Made by a program: the position numbers and the translations under genes | Source of the DNA: Pseudomonadota bacterium | GTDB lineage: Bacteria > Pseudomonadota > Alphaproteobacteria > Azospirillales > Azospirillaceae | Assembly: GCA_023423695.1 (NCBI GenBank) | Contig: JAFAFA010000137.1 | Coordinates: forward strand, 1 to 13,866 | Direction: 5' to 3' | DNA: 13,866 nucleotides | Notes under the pieces: generated by a model | Seen by the model: the letters and a program-made list of their open reading frames with translations, nothing else | Databases searched by the model: none | Told to the model about the DNA's origin: nothing | Shown here: in pieces, positions 6,927 through 13,850 of the stretch | How positions within the stretch are numbered: position 1 is the stretch's first letter | How the letters are laid out: each line of letters begins with the position of its first letter

Positions 6927-8210
6927 TCAAAGCGGCTGGCCCCGGATCATCCGCGGCAGGTCGCCGACCACGCCCATGGCGTGCTTCATGAAGAAGCGCT
7001 TGACCGGCGGCAGGCGGTTGATCGCCGCCATGCCCAGGTTGCGCGCCAGCTTCAGCGGCGGGATGCTGTTGGAGAACAGGTGGACCAGCCCGTCGCACAC
7101 CGCCGCCAGCAGCACGGTGTCGAAGCGGCGCCAGCGCTGGAAGCGGGCCAGCACCTCCGGCCCGCCGACGTCGAGGCCGAGACGGTAGGCGTCGACCACC
7201 ACCTCCGCCAATGCCGCGACGTCGCGCATGCCCAGGTTCAGCCCCTGCCCGGCGATCGGGTGGATGGCGTGCGCCGCCTCCCCCACCAGGGCCAGCCGGT
7301 CGGCGATGAAGCGGTCGGCCAGCAGCACCGACAGCGGCCAGGCCTCGCGCTTGGTCAGCAGCGTGATCTCGCCCAGATAGCCGCCGGAGCGCCGCTGGAG
7401 TTCGTCGACGAACTGGTCATCGGGCAGGTTGAGGTAGGTGTCGACCAGCGACGTCTTCTCGCTCCACACGATGGAACAGCGGTTGTCCGTCATCGGCAGG
7501 ACGGCGAAGGGGCCGTTGGGCAGGAAATGCTCGACCGCGATGCCCTTGTTCGGGTCGGTATGGCGGATGGTGCAGATGATGGCGCTCTGGTCGTAGGACC
7601 AGCGCCGCACCTTGATCCCGGCGCTCTCGCGCGCCAGCGACCGCCGCCCGTCGGCGCCGACCAGCAGCCGGCCGCGCACCGTGCGCCCGTCGGCCAGCGT
7701 GACCGACACGCCGGACCGCGTGCGCTCCACCGCCGTCGCCTTGGCCGGCGCCAGATGGATCAGCCCCGGCAGTTCGGCCGCGCGGGTGAACAGGGCGTGG
7801 CGGATGTCCTTGTTGTCCAGGATCCAGCCGAAGGGCTGGTGCTTGCCCTCCATCGCCAGTTCGGTGTGATCGTAATGGATGAACAGGGGCGAGAACTGGT
7901 CGGCGATGCGGATGTCCAGCATCGGGCCGGCCCGATCGGCCATGTGGCGCCAGACGCCCGCCGCCTCCAGCACCATCTTGGAGGCGTAGGAGATGGCGGT
8001 GGTGCGGATGTCGAAGCCCTGGCCGCCCATCCGTTCCGGGCTGTCCTGGTCGATGCAGACCACCGGCACGCCGGCGCTGGCCAGTGCCGCCGCCATGGTC
8101 AGCCCGGCCAGACCGCCGCCCAGCACCACGACCTCGGTGGTGATGTCGCCGCCGACGCCTCCCTGGGGGGGGACGGTCGCGTTGCCCGATTCGGTGCCCG
8201 GTACGGCCAT
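6927..8210 (-). CDS. ubiH: UbiH/COQ6-type FAD-dependent monooxygenase (ubiquinone biosynthesis)
   Basis: This 427-residue flavoprotein monooxygenase shows the three motifs of its class. The dinucleotide-binding VVVLGGGLAGLTMA lies at 27-40. The DG motif LLVGADGRRS lies at 182-191. The second FAD motif LVGEAAHAIHPIAGQGLNLG lies at 308-327, with E in place of the more common D. RTTAISYAS (69-77) is also typical of the UbiH/UbiF/COQ6 group. These enzymes hydroxylate the ring of the ubiquinone precursor on the inner membrane; which ring carbon cannot be told from sequence alone. I chose the ATG at 8210 because the next 80 codons upstream in frame look non-coding and the flavin domain begins soon after it. 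GAGAGGG lies about 12 bases upstream. It is divergent from glnZ. Confidence 0.85.
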   Translation of the reverse strand: MAVPGTESGNATVPPQGGVGGDITTEVVVLGGGLAGLTMAAALASAGVPVVCIDQDSPERMGGQGFDIRTTAISYASKMVLEAAGVWRHMADRAGPMLDIRIADQFSPLFIHYDHTELAMEGKHQPFGWILDNKDIRHALFTRAAELPGLIHLAPAKATAVERTRSGVSVTLADGRTVRGRLLVGADGRRSLARESAGIKVRRWSYDQSAIICTIRHTDPNKGIAVEHFLPNGPFAVLPMTDNRCSIVWSEKTSLVDTYLNLPDDQFVDELQRRSGGYLGEITLLTKREAWPLSVLLADRFIADRLALVGEAAHAIHPIAGQGLNLGMRDVAALAEVVVDAYRLGLDVGGPEVLARFQRWRRFDTVLLAAVCDGLVHLFSNSIPPLKLARNLGMAAINRLPPVKRFFMKHAMGVVGDLPRMIRGQPL

Positions 8211-8421
8211 GATGCTCGCTGCCCTCTCGCCTTCTTGCGCCTGCGCTGCGGTCGACCGGCCGGACGTGAGCCTTGCCGGTGCCGCGCGCGGTGAAACAAT
8301 TGTCGCATGGGGGCGTCCTGTCCAGTCTCCTGTCCTCAGCCGGCTGCCGCCATGCACCGGACAGATTGCCGCTGCGCATGTTTTAAGCAGATGCCGCCCT
8401 TTTGAGCGCCCAATCAACAGG

Positions 8422-8450
8422 CATATTCCCATTGTTGCAGCGCCTTTCAA
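8422..8450 (-). promoter_or_regulatory. Possible sigma-70-type promoter for ubiH
   Basis: On the minus strand TTGAAA (8445-8450) and AATATG (8422-8427) are 17 bases apart. The -35 matches well and the -10 only moderately. It would give a leader of about 200 bases, which is long. A promoter nearer to the gene may exist that I did not recognise. Confidence 0.3.
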
Positions 8451-8466
8451 CCGGCACGATTCTTGT
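8451..8466 (+). promoter_or_regulatory. Sigma-54 (RpoN)-type promoter for glnZ
   Basis: CCGGCACG followed by four bases and TTGT (8463-8466) matches the -24/-12 layout, with GG at 8453-8454 and the -12 element at the correct distance. The one deviation is T in place of C at the -12 GC. Transcription would start near 8478, about 128 bases before the glnZ start. Nitrogen-controlled, NtrC-dependent transcription of glnZ is known in Azospirillum brasilense, which supports the reading. Confidence 0.6.
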
Positions 8467-8605
8467 AATCGTTGCTTTTTGCGGTCGACGCGAACAGGCT
8501 TGGGCCATCGGCGGAAGGACGGTACGGTGTCGGGCCGGACTGGAACCGCGACTGGCGGCCACAGCCTGTATCCGCGGCCGGAACAACGCTTTAAGGGGAA
8601 GCCAC

Positions 8606-8944
8606 ATGAAACTGGTTATGGCCATCATCAAGCCGTTCAAGCTCGACGAAGTGCGCGAGGCGCTGACGTCGCTCGGGATCCAGGGCCTGACCGTCAGCGA
8701 GGTCAAGGGCTTCGGCCGCCAGAAGGGCCAGACGGAAATCTACCGCGGCGCCGAATATTCCGTGAGCTTCCTGCCCAAGGTGAAGGTCGAGGTCGCGGTA
8801 TCCGACGACCAGTACGAGCAGGTCGTCGAGGCGATCCAGAAGGCCGCCAACACCGGCCGCATCGGCGACGGCAAGATCTTCGTGCTGGAAATCGCCCAGG
8901 CCGTGCGCATCCGCACCGGCGAGACCAACTCCGAGGCGCTGTAA
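8606..8944 (+). CDS. glnZ: PII nitrogen regulatory protein, GlnZ/GlnK type
   Basis: This is a complete 112-residue PII signalling protein. MKLVMAIIKPFKLDEVREAL opens the family fold. The T-loop runs from about residue 37 to 55 and contains the uridylylation tyrosine Y51 in RGAEYSVSF. The B-loop TGRIGDGKIF (83-92) and the C-loop RIRTGE (101-106) bind ATP/ADP with 2-oxoglutarate. PII proteins form trimers that report nitrogen and carbon status to targets such as AmtB, GlnE and, in Azospirillum, the nitrogenase switch-off proteins DraT/DraG. AAGGGGA (8593-8599) lies six bases before the ATG, and the upstream promoter is sigma-54-like. The sequence and neighbours resemble A. brasilense glnZ as I recall it; glnB would normally be next to glnA, which is not here. 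GlnK is the equivalent name in other species. Confidence 0.93.
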   Translation: MKLVMAIIKPFKLDEVREALTSLGIQGLTVSEVKGFGRQKGQTEIYRGAEYSVSFLPKVKVEVAVSDDQYEQVVEAIQKAANTGRIGDGKIFVLEIAQAVRIRTGETNSEAL

Positions 8945-8945
8945 G

Positions 8946-8982
8946 GCTGCCGGCCCCAAGCTGCTGGCCCCAAGCTCTGGCC
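8946..8982 (+). repeat. 14-bp tandem repeat just after glnZ
   Basis: GCTGCCGGCCCCAA (8946-8959) is followed directly by GCTGCTGGCCCCAA (8960-8973), with one difference, and by a partial third copy GCTCTGGCC (8974-8982). It begins two bases after the stop codon and lies before the terminator hairpin. It is probably a slippage-type duplication. Confidence 0.6.
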
Positions 8983-8984
8983 AT

Positions 8985-9010
8985 GACGGGCGCGCGTCCG
9001 CGCGCCTGTC
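8985..9010. terminator. Strong GC hairpin between convergent glnZ and DUF2239 genes
   Basis: GGCGCGCG (8989-8996) and CGCGCGCC (8999-9006) are perfect inverted arms. GACG (8985-8988) and TGTC (9007-9010) extend them with one G-U pair. The tip must open to form a real loop. CGCTTTCTC follows on the plus strand. The position 40 bases after the glnZ stop and 8 bases before the opposite gene's stop fits a shared terminator. Confidence 0.6.
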
Positions 9011-9017
9011 CGCTTTC

Positions 9018-9581
9018 TCAGCCGGCAAACGCATCCGCCGCCAGCGTCCGGACATAGTCCAACTGGTCGGCCGGCCAGTCCGCCGTCAACGCGTCGAACC
9101 GCGTGCGGTCCGCGGCATAGAGCGCCCGAACCGCCTCCTCATAGCCCGGCCGGTCGCCGGCCAGTTCCAGCATGACGCGATAGGCAGCCTCCTGCGCACG
9201 GCGCACGCGGTCCTTCGCCTCGTTCCCCTTGCGCGCCTCGTCCACCAGCTTGCGCAACGCCACCGACGCCCCGCCCGGCTGGGCGTTCAGCCATTCCCAA
9301 TGACGCGGCAGCAGCGTCACCTCGCGCGCCACCACCCCCAGCTTCGGCCGCCCCGGCCCCCGCGGCGGGGGAGCGAGACGCCACGCGACCTCCTCGTCGC
9401 TTCCCCGCAGATCGAGGTCGACCGCCTTTCCGGTGGCATCGTCGAACACCAGCACCGGCGGCCCATCCGGCTCCGCGTCCAGTGCCGCCCGCAACGCCCG
9501 CGCGACGCTCAGTGCGTTCCCTGCGGCAAGGCGTCGCTCGCCGCGAAAGGCGGTGCAGAGGGTCTCGGCGGTGACGGACAT
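9018..9581 (-). CDS. DUF2239 family protein
   Basis: This 187-residue, probably cytoplasmic protein has no signal peptide or membrane segment. Recognisable family blocks are VLVFDDATGKAVDLDLRG in the first third, then GRPKLGVVAREVTLLPRHWE and WLNAQPGGASVALRKLVDEA in the middle, and MLELAGDRPGYEEAVRALYA toward the end. The basic middle block (VVAREVTLLPRHWEWL, followed by a K/R-rich helix) resembles a small ribbon-helix or DNA-contacting module, but no function is established for the family. GGAG eight bases upstream supports the ATG at 9581. The promoter ahead of it carries an inverted repeat, which would suit self-regulation. It is convergent with glnZ and divergent from the aminotransferase gene. 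Confidence 0.8.
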   Translation of the reverse strand: MSVTAETLCTAFRGERRLAAGNALSVARALRAALDAEPDGPPVLVFDDATGKAVDLDLRGSDEEVAWRLAPPPRGPGRPKLGVVAREVTLLPRHWEWLNAQPGGASVALRKLVDEARKGNEAKDRVRRAQEAAYRVMLELAGDRPGYEEAVRALYAADRTRFDALTADWPADQLDYVRTLAADAFAG

Positions 9582-9614
9582 GGACGGAACTCCAACTCCG
9601 GTTGTGAGAATGGC

Positions 9615-9643
9615 TTTTTACCCGGATGAAATCATGAGGTCAA
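9615..9643 (-). promoter_or_regulatory. Putative sigma-70-type promoter for the DUF2239 gene
   Basis: On the minus strand TTGACC (9638-9643) and TAAAAA (9615-9620) are 17 bases apart, the best promoter match in the window. A start near 9608 gives a leader of about 27 bases that holds the ribosome binding site. Confidence 0.6.
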
Positions 9644-9653
9644 TATCATCCGG
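9622..9653. promoter_or_regulatory. Inverted repeat over the DUF2239 promoter (possible operator)
   Basis: CCGGATGA (9622-9629) and TCATCCGG (9646-9653) are perfect 8-base inverted arms separated by 16 bases. One arm falls between the -10 and -35 elements and the other just upstream of the -35, with arm centres 24 bases apart. That layout would let a bound dimer or tetramer block RNA polymerase. The regulator is unknown. Confidence 0.5.
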
Positions 9654-9787
9654 ATACAATGCTGGCCCAGGAAAGGGAATTGCTCCCCTGTGACCGTTCG
9701 GCCACCTGCTCCGCTCAAGGGTTTTGCGCGCTTGTGCCCCCCGTGCCCCGCCGATAGGATCGGTCGCTCGTAAGGCGTGGCCGTCGC

Positions 9788-9813
9788 CCCTGGCCGGGGT
9801 GCGGCCCCCAGGG
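9788..9813 (+). other. Hairpin in the aminotransferase leader
   Basis: CCCTG (9788-9792) pairs with CAGGG (9809-9813), and GGGG (9796-9799) pairs with CCCC (9805-9808) around TGCGG. It ends just before the GAGGG at 9820-9824 that would serve as ribosome binding site. It could tune translation or be incidental in GC-rich DNA. Confidence 0.3.
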
Positions 9814-9835
9814 TGGGAAGAGGGTTCCGGTCGTC

Positions 9836-11092
9836 ATGGTCTCTGCCGATTTCAGCGTCAACAGCGGTGCCGTCTTCACCGAGGCGATCGGCAACGATCG
9901 GCTCGACCTGCTGACCGACTATCCCTTCACCAGGTTGGCCAACCTGCTGGCGCCGATCACCCCGCGCGCCAACGTCGCCCCCATCCTGCTGACGGTGGGC
10001 GAGCCGCAGCACACCCCGCCCGCCATCATCGAAGAGACGCTGCGCGCCAACGGCGCCGGCTGGAACAAGTATCCGCCGGTCGGCGGCACGCCGGAATTCC
10101 GCGCCGCAGCCGGCGACTGGCTGACCCGCCGCTACGATCTGCCGGCTGGGCTGCTGCACGCCGACAGTTCCATCCTGCCGCTGTCCGGCACGCGCGAGGC
10201 GCTGTTCATGCTGGCCCTGCTGGCGGTGCCGACGCGCAAGGCCGGGCGCCAGCCCGCGGTTCTGATGCCCAACCCCTTCTATGCGCCCTATGAGGGGGCC
10301 GCGGTGATGGCGGGGGCGGAACCGGTGTTCCTGTCGGCCACGCGCGAAACCGGCTTCCTGCCCGACCTCGATGCGCTGACGCCGGATCTGCTGGAGCGCA
10401 CGGCGCTGTTCTATCTCTGCACCCCCGCCAACCCGCAGGGGGCCGCGGCCACGCCGGCCTATCTCGCCAAGGCCATCGGGCTGGCGCGGCAATACGGCTT
10501 CGTGCTGGCGGTCGACGAATGCTATGCCGAGATCTGGCTGGACACGCCGCCGGTCGGCGCTCTCCAGGTCGCAACCGCCCTGCCGCACGAGGACGGGAAG
10601 CCCTGGTCCAACCTGCTGGTCTTCCACTCCCTCTCCAAGCGGTCGAGCGCGGCCGGCCTGCGCTCCGGCTTCGTCGCCGGCGACCCGGCGCTGATCGGGC
10701 GCTTCTCCCGCCTGCGCAGCTACGGCTGTGCCGGCATGCCGCTGCCGATTTTGGCCGCCAGCACCGCGCTGTGGCGCGACGAGGCGCATGTGGAGGAGAA
10801 CCGCGCCGCCTACCGCGCCAAATTCGCGGCGGCGGAGGCGGAACTGGGCGGACGCTACGGCTATCACCGGCCGGCCGGCGGCTTCTTCCTGTGGCTGGAG
10901 GTCGGCAACGGCGAGGAGGCCGCCAAGCGGCTGTGGGCGGAGGGTGCCGTCCGCGTGCTGCCCGGCGCCTATCTGTCGCGCAGCAACCCCGGCGAGCCGA
11001 ACCCCGGCGAGGCCTTCATCCGCGTCGCCCTGGTGCAGGACACCGACACCGTCGCCCAGGCCTGCGCCGCCATCGTCCGCATTCTCGGCTGA
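9836..11092 (+). CDS. Class I/II PLP-dependent aminotransferase (DapC/aspartate aminotransferase-like)
   Basis: This 418-residue, fold-type I aminotransferase contains the expected pyridoxal phosphate residues. NPQG with N199 is in CTPANPQG (195-202). The aspartate and tyrosine are in VDECYAE (226-232). The Schiff-base lysine K268 is in SLSKRSSAAGLRSGF (265-279). The carboxylate-binding arginine R396 is in FIRVAL near the end. The N-terminal YPFTRLANLLAPITP and TVGEPQHTPP resemble N-succinyldiaminopimelate aminotransferases (DapC) of the lysine pathway, though an aspartate aminotransferase role is possible. The first 22 residues are not conserved in the family as I know it. The ATG at 9836 has GAGGG 11 bases upstream, somewhat far. 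I recall an aat gene near glnZ in A. brasilense, and this is likely its counterpart. ftsK follows after 69 bases. Confidence 0.85.
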   Translation: MVSADFSVNSGAVFTEAIGNDRLDLLTDYPFTRLANLLAPITPRANVAPILLTVGEPQHTPPAIIEETLRANGAGWNKYPPVGGTPEFRAAAGDWLTRRYDLPAGLLHADSSILPLSGTREALFMLALLAVPTRKAGRQPAVLMPNPFYAPYEGAAVMAGAEPVFLSATRETGFLPDLDALTPDLLERTALFYLCTPANPQGAAATPAYLAKAIGLARQYGFVLAVDECYAEIWLDTPPVGALQVATALPHEDGKPWSNLLVFHSLSKRSSAAGLRSGFVAGDPALIGRFSRLRSYGCAGMPLPILAASTALWRDEAHVEENRAAYRAKFAAAEAELGGRYGYHRPAGGFFLWLEVGNGEEAAKRLWAEGAVRVLPGAYLSRSNPGEPNPGEAFIRVALVQDTDTVAQACAAIVRILG

Positions 11093-11161
11093 CCGGCTCC
11101 GGCCAGCCCCTGCTCCGACCAGCCCGTCTTTTCGGTTTCTACAGCACGAGGTTTCCGCCCC

Positions 11162-13774
11162 ATGGCCCGACCCGCCGGCCCCACCTCCGCGCGCCCCCGG
11201 CCCAGCCTGGGACGGACCACCCCCAGCCCGCGCAAGGGGTCGCCGCGCGATGGCGCCAAGGATCCGGGAGCCAAGGATCCGGGGAAGGACCGCCTGCGCG
11301 CCGGCCGCAGCCGGCAGGAGAAGCCGCCCTTCTTCTCCCCGGCCATGCGCGCCTTTGTCGTCGCCCGCGCGCGGGAGGCGATGGGCTTCGTGCTGGGGCT
11401 GTTCGGCCTGCTGCTGATGGTGCTGCTGGGCAGCTACGACCCGCGCGACGCCTCGCTGAACTCGGTTCCCGCCACGGCCGGGGACACCCACAACCTGTTC
11501 GGCCCCCCCGGCGCCTATGTCGCCGACCTGCTGATCCAGTCGCTGGGCTGGGCCGCCTTCGTCATCGCGCTTGTGCCGATGTTCTGGGGCTGGCGCCTCG
11601 GCGCGCAGCGCCGATTGGGAAACCCGCTGTTCCGCACCGTGCTGGCCCTGTGGGGGGTGATCCTGGTGTCGATGGCGCTGGCCGGCCTGACCCACGCCTC
11701 CAGCGATCCGCTCGCCCCGCTGCCCGGCGGCAGCATCGGCCAGATCCTGCTGCGCGGCGTCGGCAACCTGTTCGGGGCCGAGCCGATGGTGGCGACGGTC
11801 GCCGCGGTCGGTGGCGGGCTGGTGCTGTTCCTGGCGGCCGGCCTGACGATCGGTGAGTGGATCGCCAGCTTCCGCGCGCTCGGCCGCGGCACCGTGAACG
11901 GTGTCCATCTGATCCGCCATGGCGCCCGCAACGGCGTCGACGCGCTGCGCCGCCATGGCCGCAACGCGGCGCAGGCCGCGGTGCAGACCGCCTCCATCGC
12001 CGTGGACGACGCTTTGCGCGGCGACGGGACTCCCAAGCGCAAAGGCCCCAGCTTCGACGATGCCGTGCGCGTCGATCCGCTTCCCCCCGCCGGGCTGGAT
12101 GCCGGTTCGCTGCCGTTGCCGGCCACGCCGTCCGCCGCCGAGAAGCCGCTGCGCCCGGTTCCCATCGTCACTCCGCCCAAATCTGCCGTGTCGGAGCGCG
12201 ACGCCGCCAAGACCGACCCGCGCCAGACCCGCCTTCCGCTGGGCGAGGAGGACGGTCCGCCGGGCTACGAGCTGCCGCCGCTCGATCTGCTGCAGGTGCC
12301 GCCCACCGGCATCCGCGGCGAGCAACTGGACGAGGCGGCGCTCCAGCGCAACGCCAGCCAGCTGGAAGGCGTGCTGGGCGATTTCGGCGTGCGCGGCGAG
12401 ATCCAGAAGGTCCATCCCGGCCCGGTCGTCACCCTGTACGAACTGGAACCGGCCCCCGGCACCAAATCGTCCCGCGTCATCGGCCTGGCCGACGACATCG
12501 CCCGCTCCATGAGCGCGGTGTCGGTGCGCGTCGCCGTGGTCCCCGGCCGCAACGTCATCGGCGTCGAACTGCCCAACGCCAAGCGCGAGACGGTTCTGCT
12601 GCGCGAACTGATGGCGGCGGAAGGCTTCGACAAGCATGGCGGCAAGCTGGCGCTGGCGCTCGGCAAGGACATCGGTGGACAGCCGGTGGTCGCCGACCTC
12701 GCCCGCTTCCCCCACCTTCTGGTCGCCGGCACCACCGGCTCGGGCAAGTCGGTGGCGATCAACACCATGATCCTGTCGCTGCTCTACCGGCTGCCGCCGG
12801 AGCGCTGCCGCTTCATCATGATCGACCCCAAGATGCTGGAACTGTCGGTCTATGAGGGCATCCCCCACCTGCTGACCCCCGTCGTCACCGACCCCAAGAA
12901 GGCGGTGGTCGCGCTGAAATGGACGGTGCGGGAGATGGAGGACCGCTACCGCAACATGTCCAAGCTGGGCGTCCGCAACATCGAGGGCTACAACGCCCGC
13001 CTGCGCGAAGCGCGCGAGGGCGGTGAATCGCTGACCCGCCGAGTCCAGACCGGCTTCGATCCCGACACCGGCAAGCCGCTGTTCGAGGAGCAGCCGCTCG
13101 ACCTGACCGAGCTGCCCTATATCGTGGTGATCGTCGACGAGATGGCCGACCTGATGCTGGTCGCCGGCAAGGACATCGAAGCGGCGATCCAGCGTCTCGC
13201 CCAGATGGCGCGCGCCGCCGGCATCCACCTGATCATGGCGACACAGCGCCCGTCGGTCGACGTCATCACCGGCACGATCAAGGCCAACTTCCCGACCCGC
13301 ATCAGCTTCCAGGTCACCAGCAAGATCGACAGCCGCACCATCCTCGGCGAACAGGGCGCCGAACAGCTGCTGGGCCAGGGCGACATGCTCTACATGGCCG
13401 GCGGCGGCCGCATCACCCGCGTCCACGGCCCCTTCGTCTCCGACCACGAGGTCGAGCAGATCGTCAGGTTCCTCAAGGCGCAGGGCGAGCCCAACTACGT
13501 CGATGCCATCCTGGAGGACGAGGAGGGCGAGGAGTCCTTCGACGACGGCGCCCTGCCCGGCACCGGCGGCGGGTCCGGCGACGACCTCTACGACAAGGCG
13601 GTGGCGGTGGTCTGCCGCGAGCGCAAGGCCTCGACCAGCTTCATCCAGCGCCAGCTGCGCATCGGCTACAACTCCGCCGCCCGCCTGATCGAGCGGATGG
13701 AGACCGAAGGGGTGGTCAGCAAGCCCAATCACTCCGGAAAACGCGAAGTCCTGGCGCGCAACATCGACGAATGA
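11162..13774 (+). CDS. ftsK: DNA translocase FtsK
   Basis: This is a complete 870-residue FtsK. A basic, proline-rich N-terminal tail (1-60) is followed by four membrane segments (about 74-91, 119-145, 157-176 and 209-230) that anchor it at the division septum. A polar linker runs to about residue 375. The motor domain carries Walker A GTTGSGKS (523-530) and Walker B IVVIVDE (654-660). The C-terminal winged-helix gamma domain (807-870, beginning DLYDKAVAVV, with RQLRIGYNSAARLIERME) reads the polar DNA sequences and contacts XerD. FtsK pumps chromosome termini during division and activates dimer resolution. GAGG ten bases upstream of the ATG supports the start. It follows the aminotransferase gene by 69 bases, so co-transcription is possible. 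The repeat GAKDPGAKDPGKD in the tail comes from a 15-base tandem duplication. Confidence 0.95.
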   Translation: MARPAGPTSARPRPSLGRTTPSPRKGSPRDGAKDPGAKDPGKDRLRAGRSRQEKPPFFSPAMRAFVVARAREAMGFVLGLFGLLLMVLLGSYDPRDASLNSVPATAGDTHNLFGPPGAYVADLLIQSLGWAAFVIALVPMFWGWRLGAQRRLGNPLFRTVLALWGVILVSMALAGLTHASSDPLAPLPGGSIGQILLRGVGNLFGAEPMVATVAAVGGGLVLFLAAGLTIGEWIASFRALGRGTVNGVHLIRHGARNGVDALRRHGRNAAQAAVQTASIAVDDALRGDGTPKRKGPSFDDAVRVDPLPPAGLDAGSLPLPATPSAAEKPLRPVPIVTPPKSAVSERDAAKTDPRQTRLPLGEEDGPPGYELPPLDLLQVPPTGIRGEQLDEAALQRNASQLEGVLGDFGVRGEIQKVHPGPVVTLYELEPAPGTKSSRVIGLADDIARSMSAVSVRVAVVPGRNVIGVELPNAKRETVLLRELMAAEGFDKHGGKLALALGKDIGGQPVVADLARFPHLLVAGTTGSGKSVAINTMILSLLYRLPPERCRFIMIDPKMLELSVYEGIPHLLTPVVTDPKKAVVALKWTVREMEDRYRNMSKLGVRNIEGYNARLREAREGGESLTRRVQTGFDPDTGKPLFEEQPLDLTELPYIVVIVDEMADLMLVAGKDIEAAIQRLAQMARAAGIHLIMATQRPSVDVITGTIKANFPTRISFQVTSKIDSRTILGEQGAEQLLGQGDMLYMAGGGRITRVHGPFVSDHEVEQIVRFLKAQGEPNYVDAILEDEEGEESFDDGALPGTGGGSGDDLYDKAVAVVCRERKASTSFIQRQLRIGYNSAARLIERMETEGVVSKPNHSGKREVLARNIDE

Positions 13775-13792
13775 GTGTTTTCGGGCACCCCG

Positions 13793-13821
13793 TTGACAGC
13801 GGGCGGGTGCAACACCAATAT
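13793..13821 (+). promoter_or_regulatory. Possible promoter downstream of ftsK
   Basis: TTGACA (13793-13798) is a perfect -35 element, with CAATAT (13816-13821) 17 bases on as a weak -10. GCACCC (13785-13790) and GGGTGC (13805-13810) form an inverted repeat around the -35, which could be an operator or part of an ftsK terminator hairpin. It would drive a gene outside the window. Confidence 0.35.
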
Positions 13822-13850
13822 CGGGGGTAGGCGGGCCGGGGACTGCATTT

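Larger units (their letters stand above)
8211..8605. other. Divergent regulatory region between ubiH and glnZ
   Basis: This 395-bp stretch has no supported gene, although open frames from both sides run into it. It holds a sigma-54-like promoter facing glnZ and a possible sigma-70-type promoter facing ubiH, back to back around 8450. It also has a direct repeat TCCTGTCC at 8316-8323 and 8328-8335 (period 12), which lies in the predicted ubiH leader. A TGCACC half-site at 8353-8358 resembles one arm of an NtrC site, but the other arm does not match. Confidence 0.6.

Noticed and set aside
7265..7290. Glutamate in place of aspartate in the second FAD motif (GEAAH) of the UbiH-like protein
   Set aside because: To my knowledge this substitution is common in alphaproteobacterial members, and the rest of the motif is intact.
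8353..8370. Possible NtrC binding site upstream of glnZ
   Set aside because: Only the TGCACC half matches; the second half differs at most positions at the required spacing.
8402..8605. In-frame extension upstream of glnZ
   Set aside because: PII proteins begin with MK-(I/L/V) at this point, the ribosome binding site is at 8593-8599, and the extension covers the sigma-54-like promoter.
9632..13732. A very long minus-strand open frame opposite the aminotransferase and ftsK genes
   Set aside because: It is a by-product of high G+C codon bias. Its translation is low-complexity (rich in A, G, R, Q, D and H), it matches no family, and the plus strand carries two clear genes with catalytic motifs.
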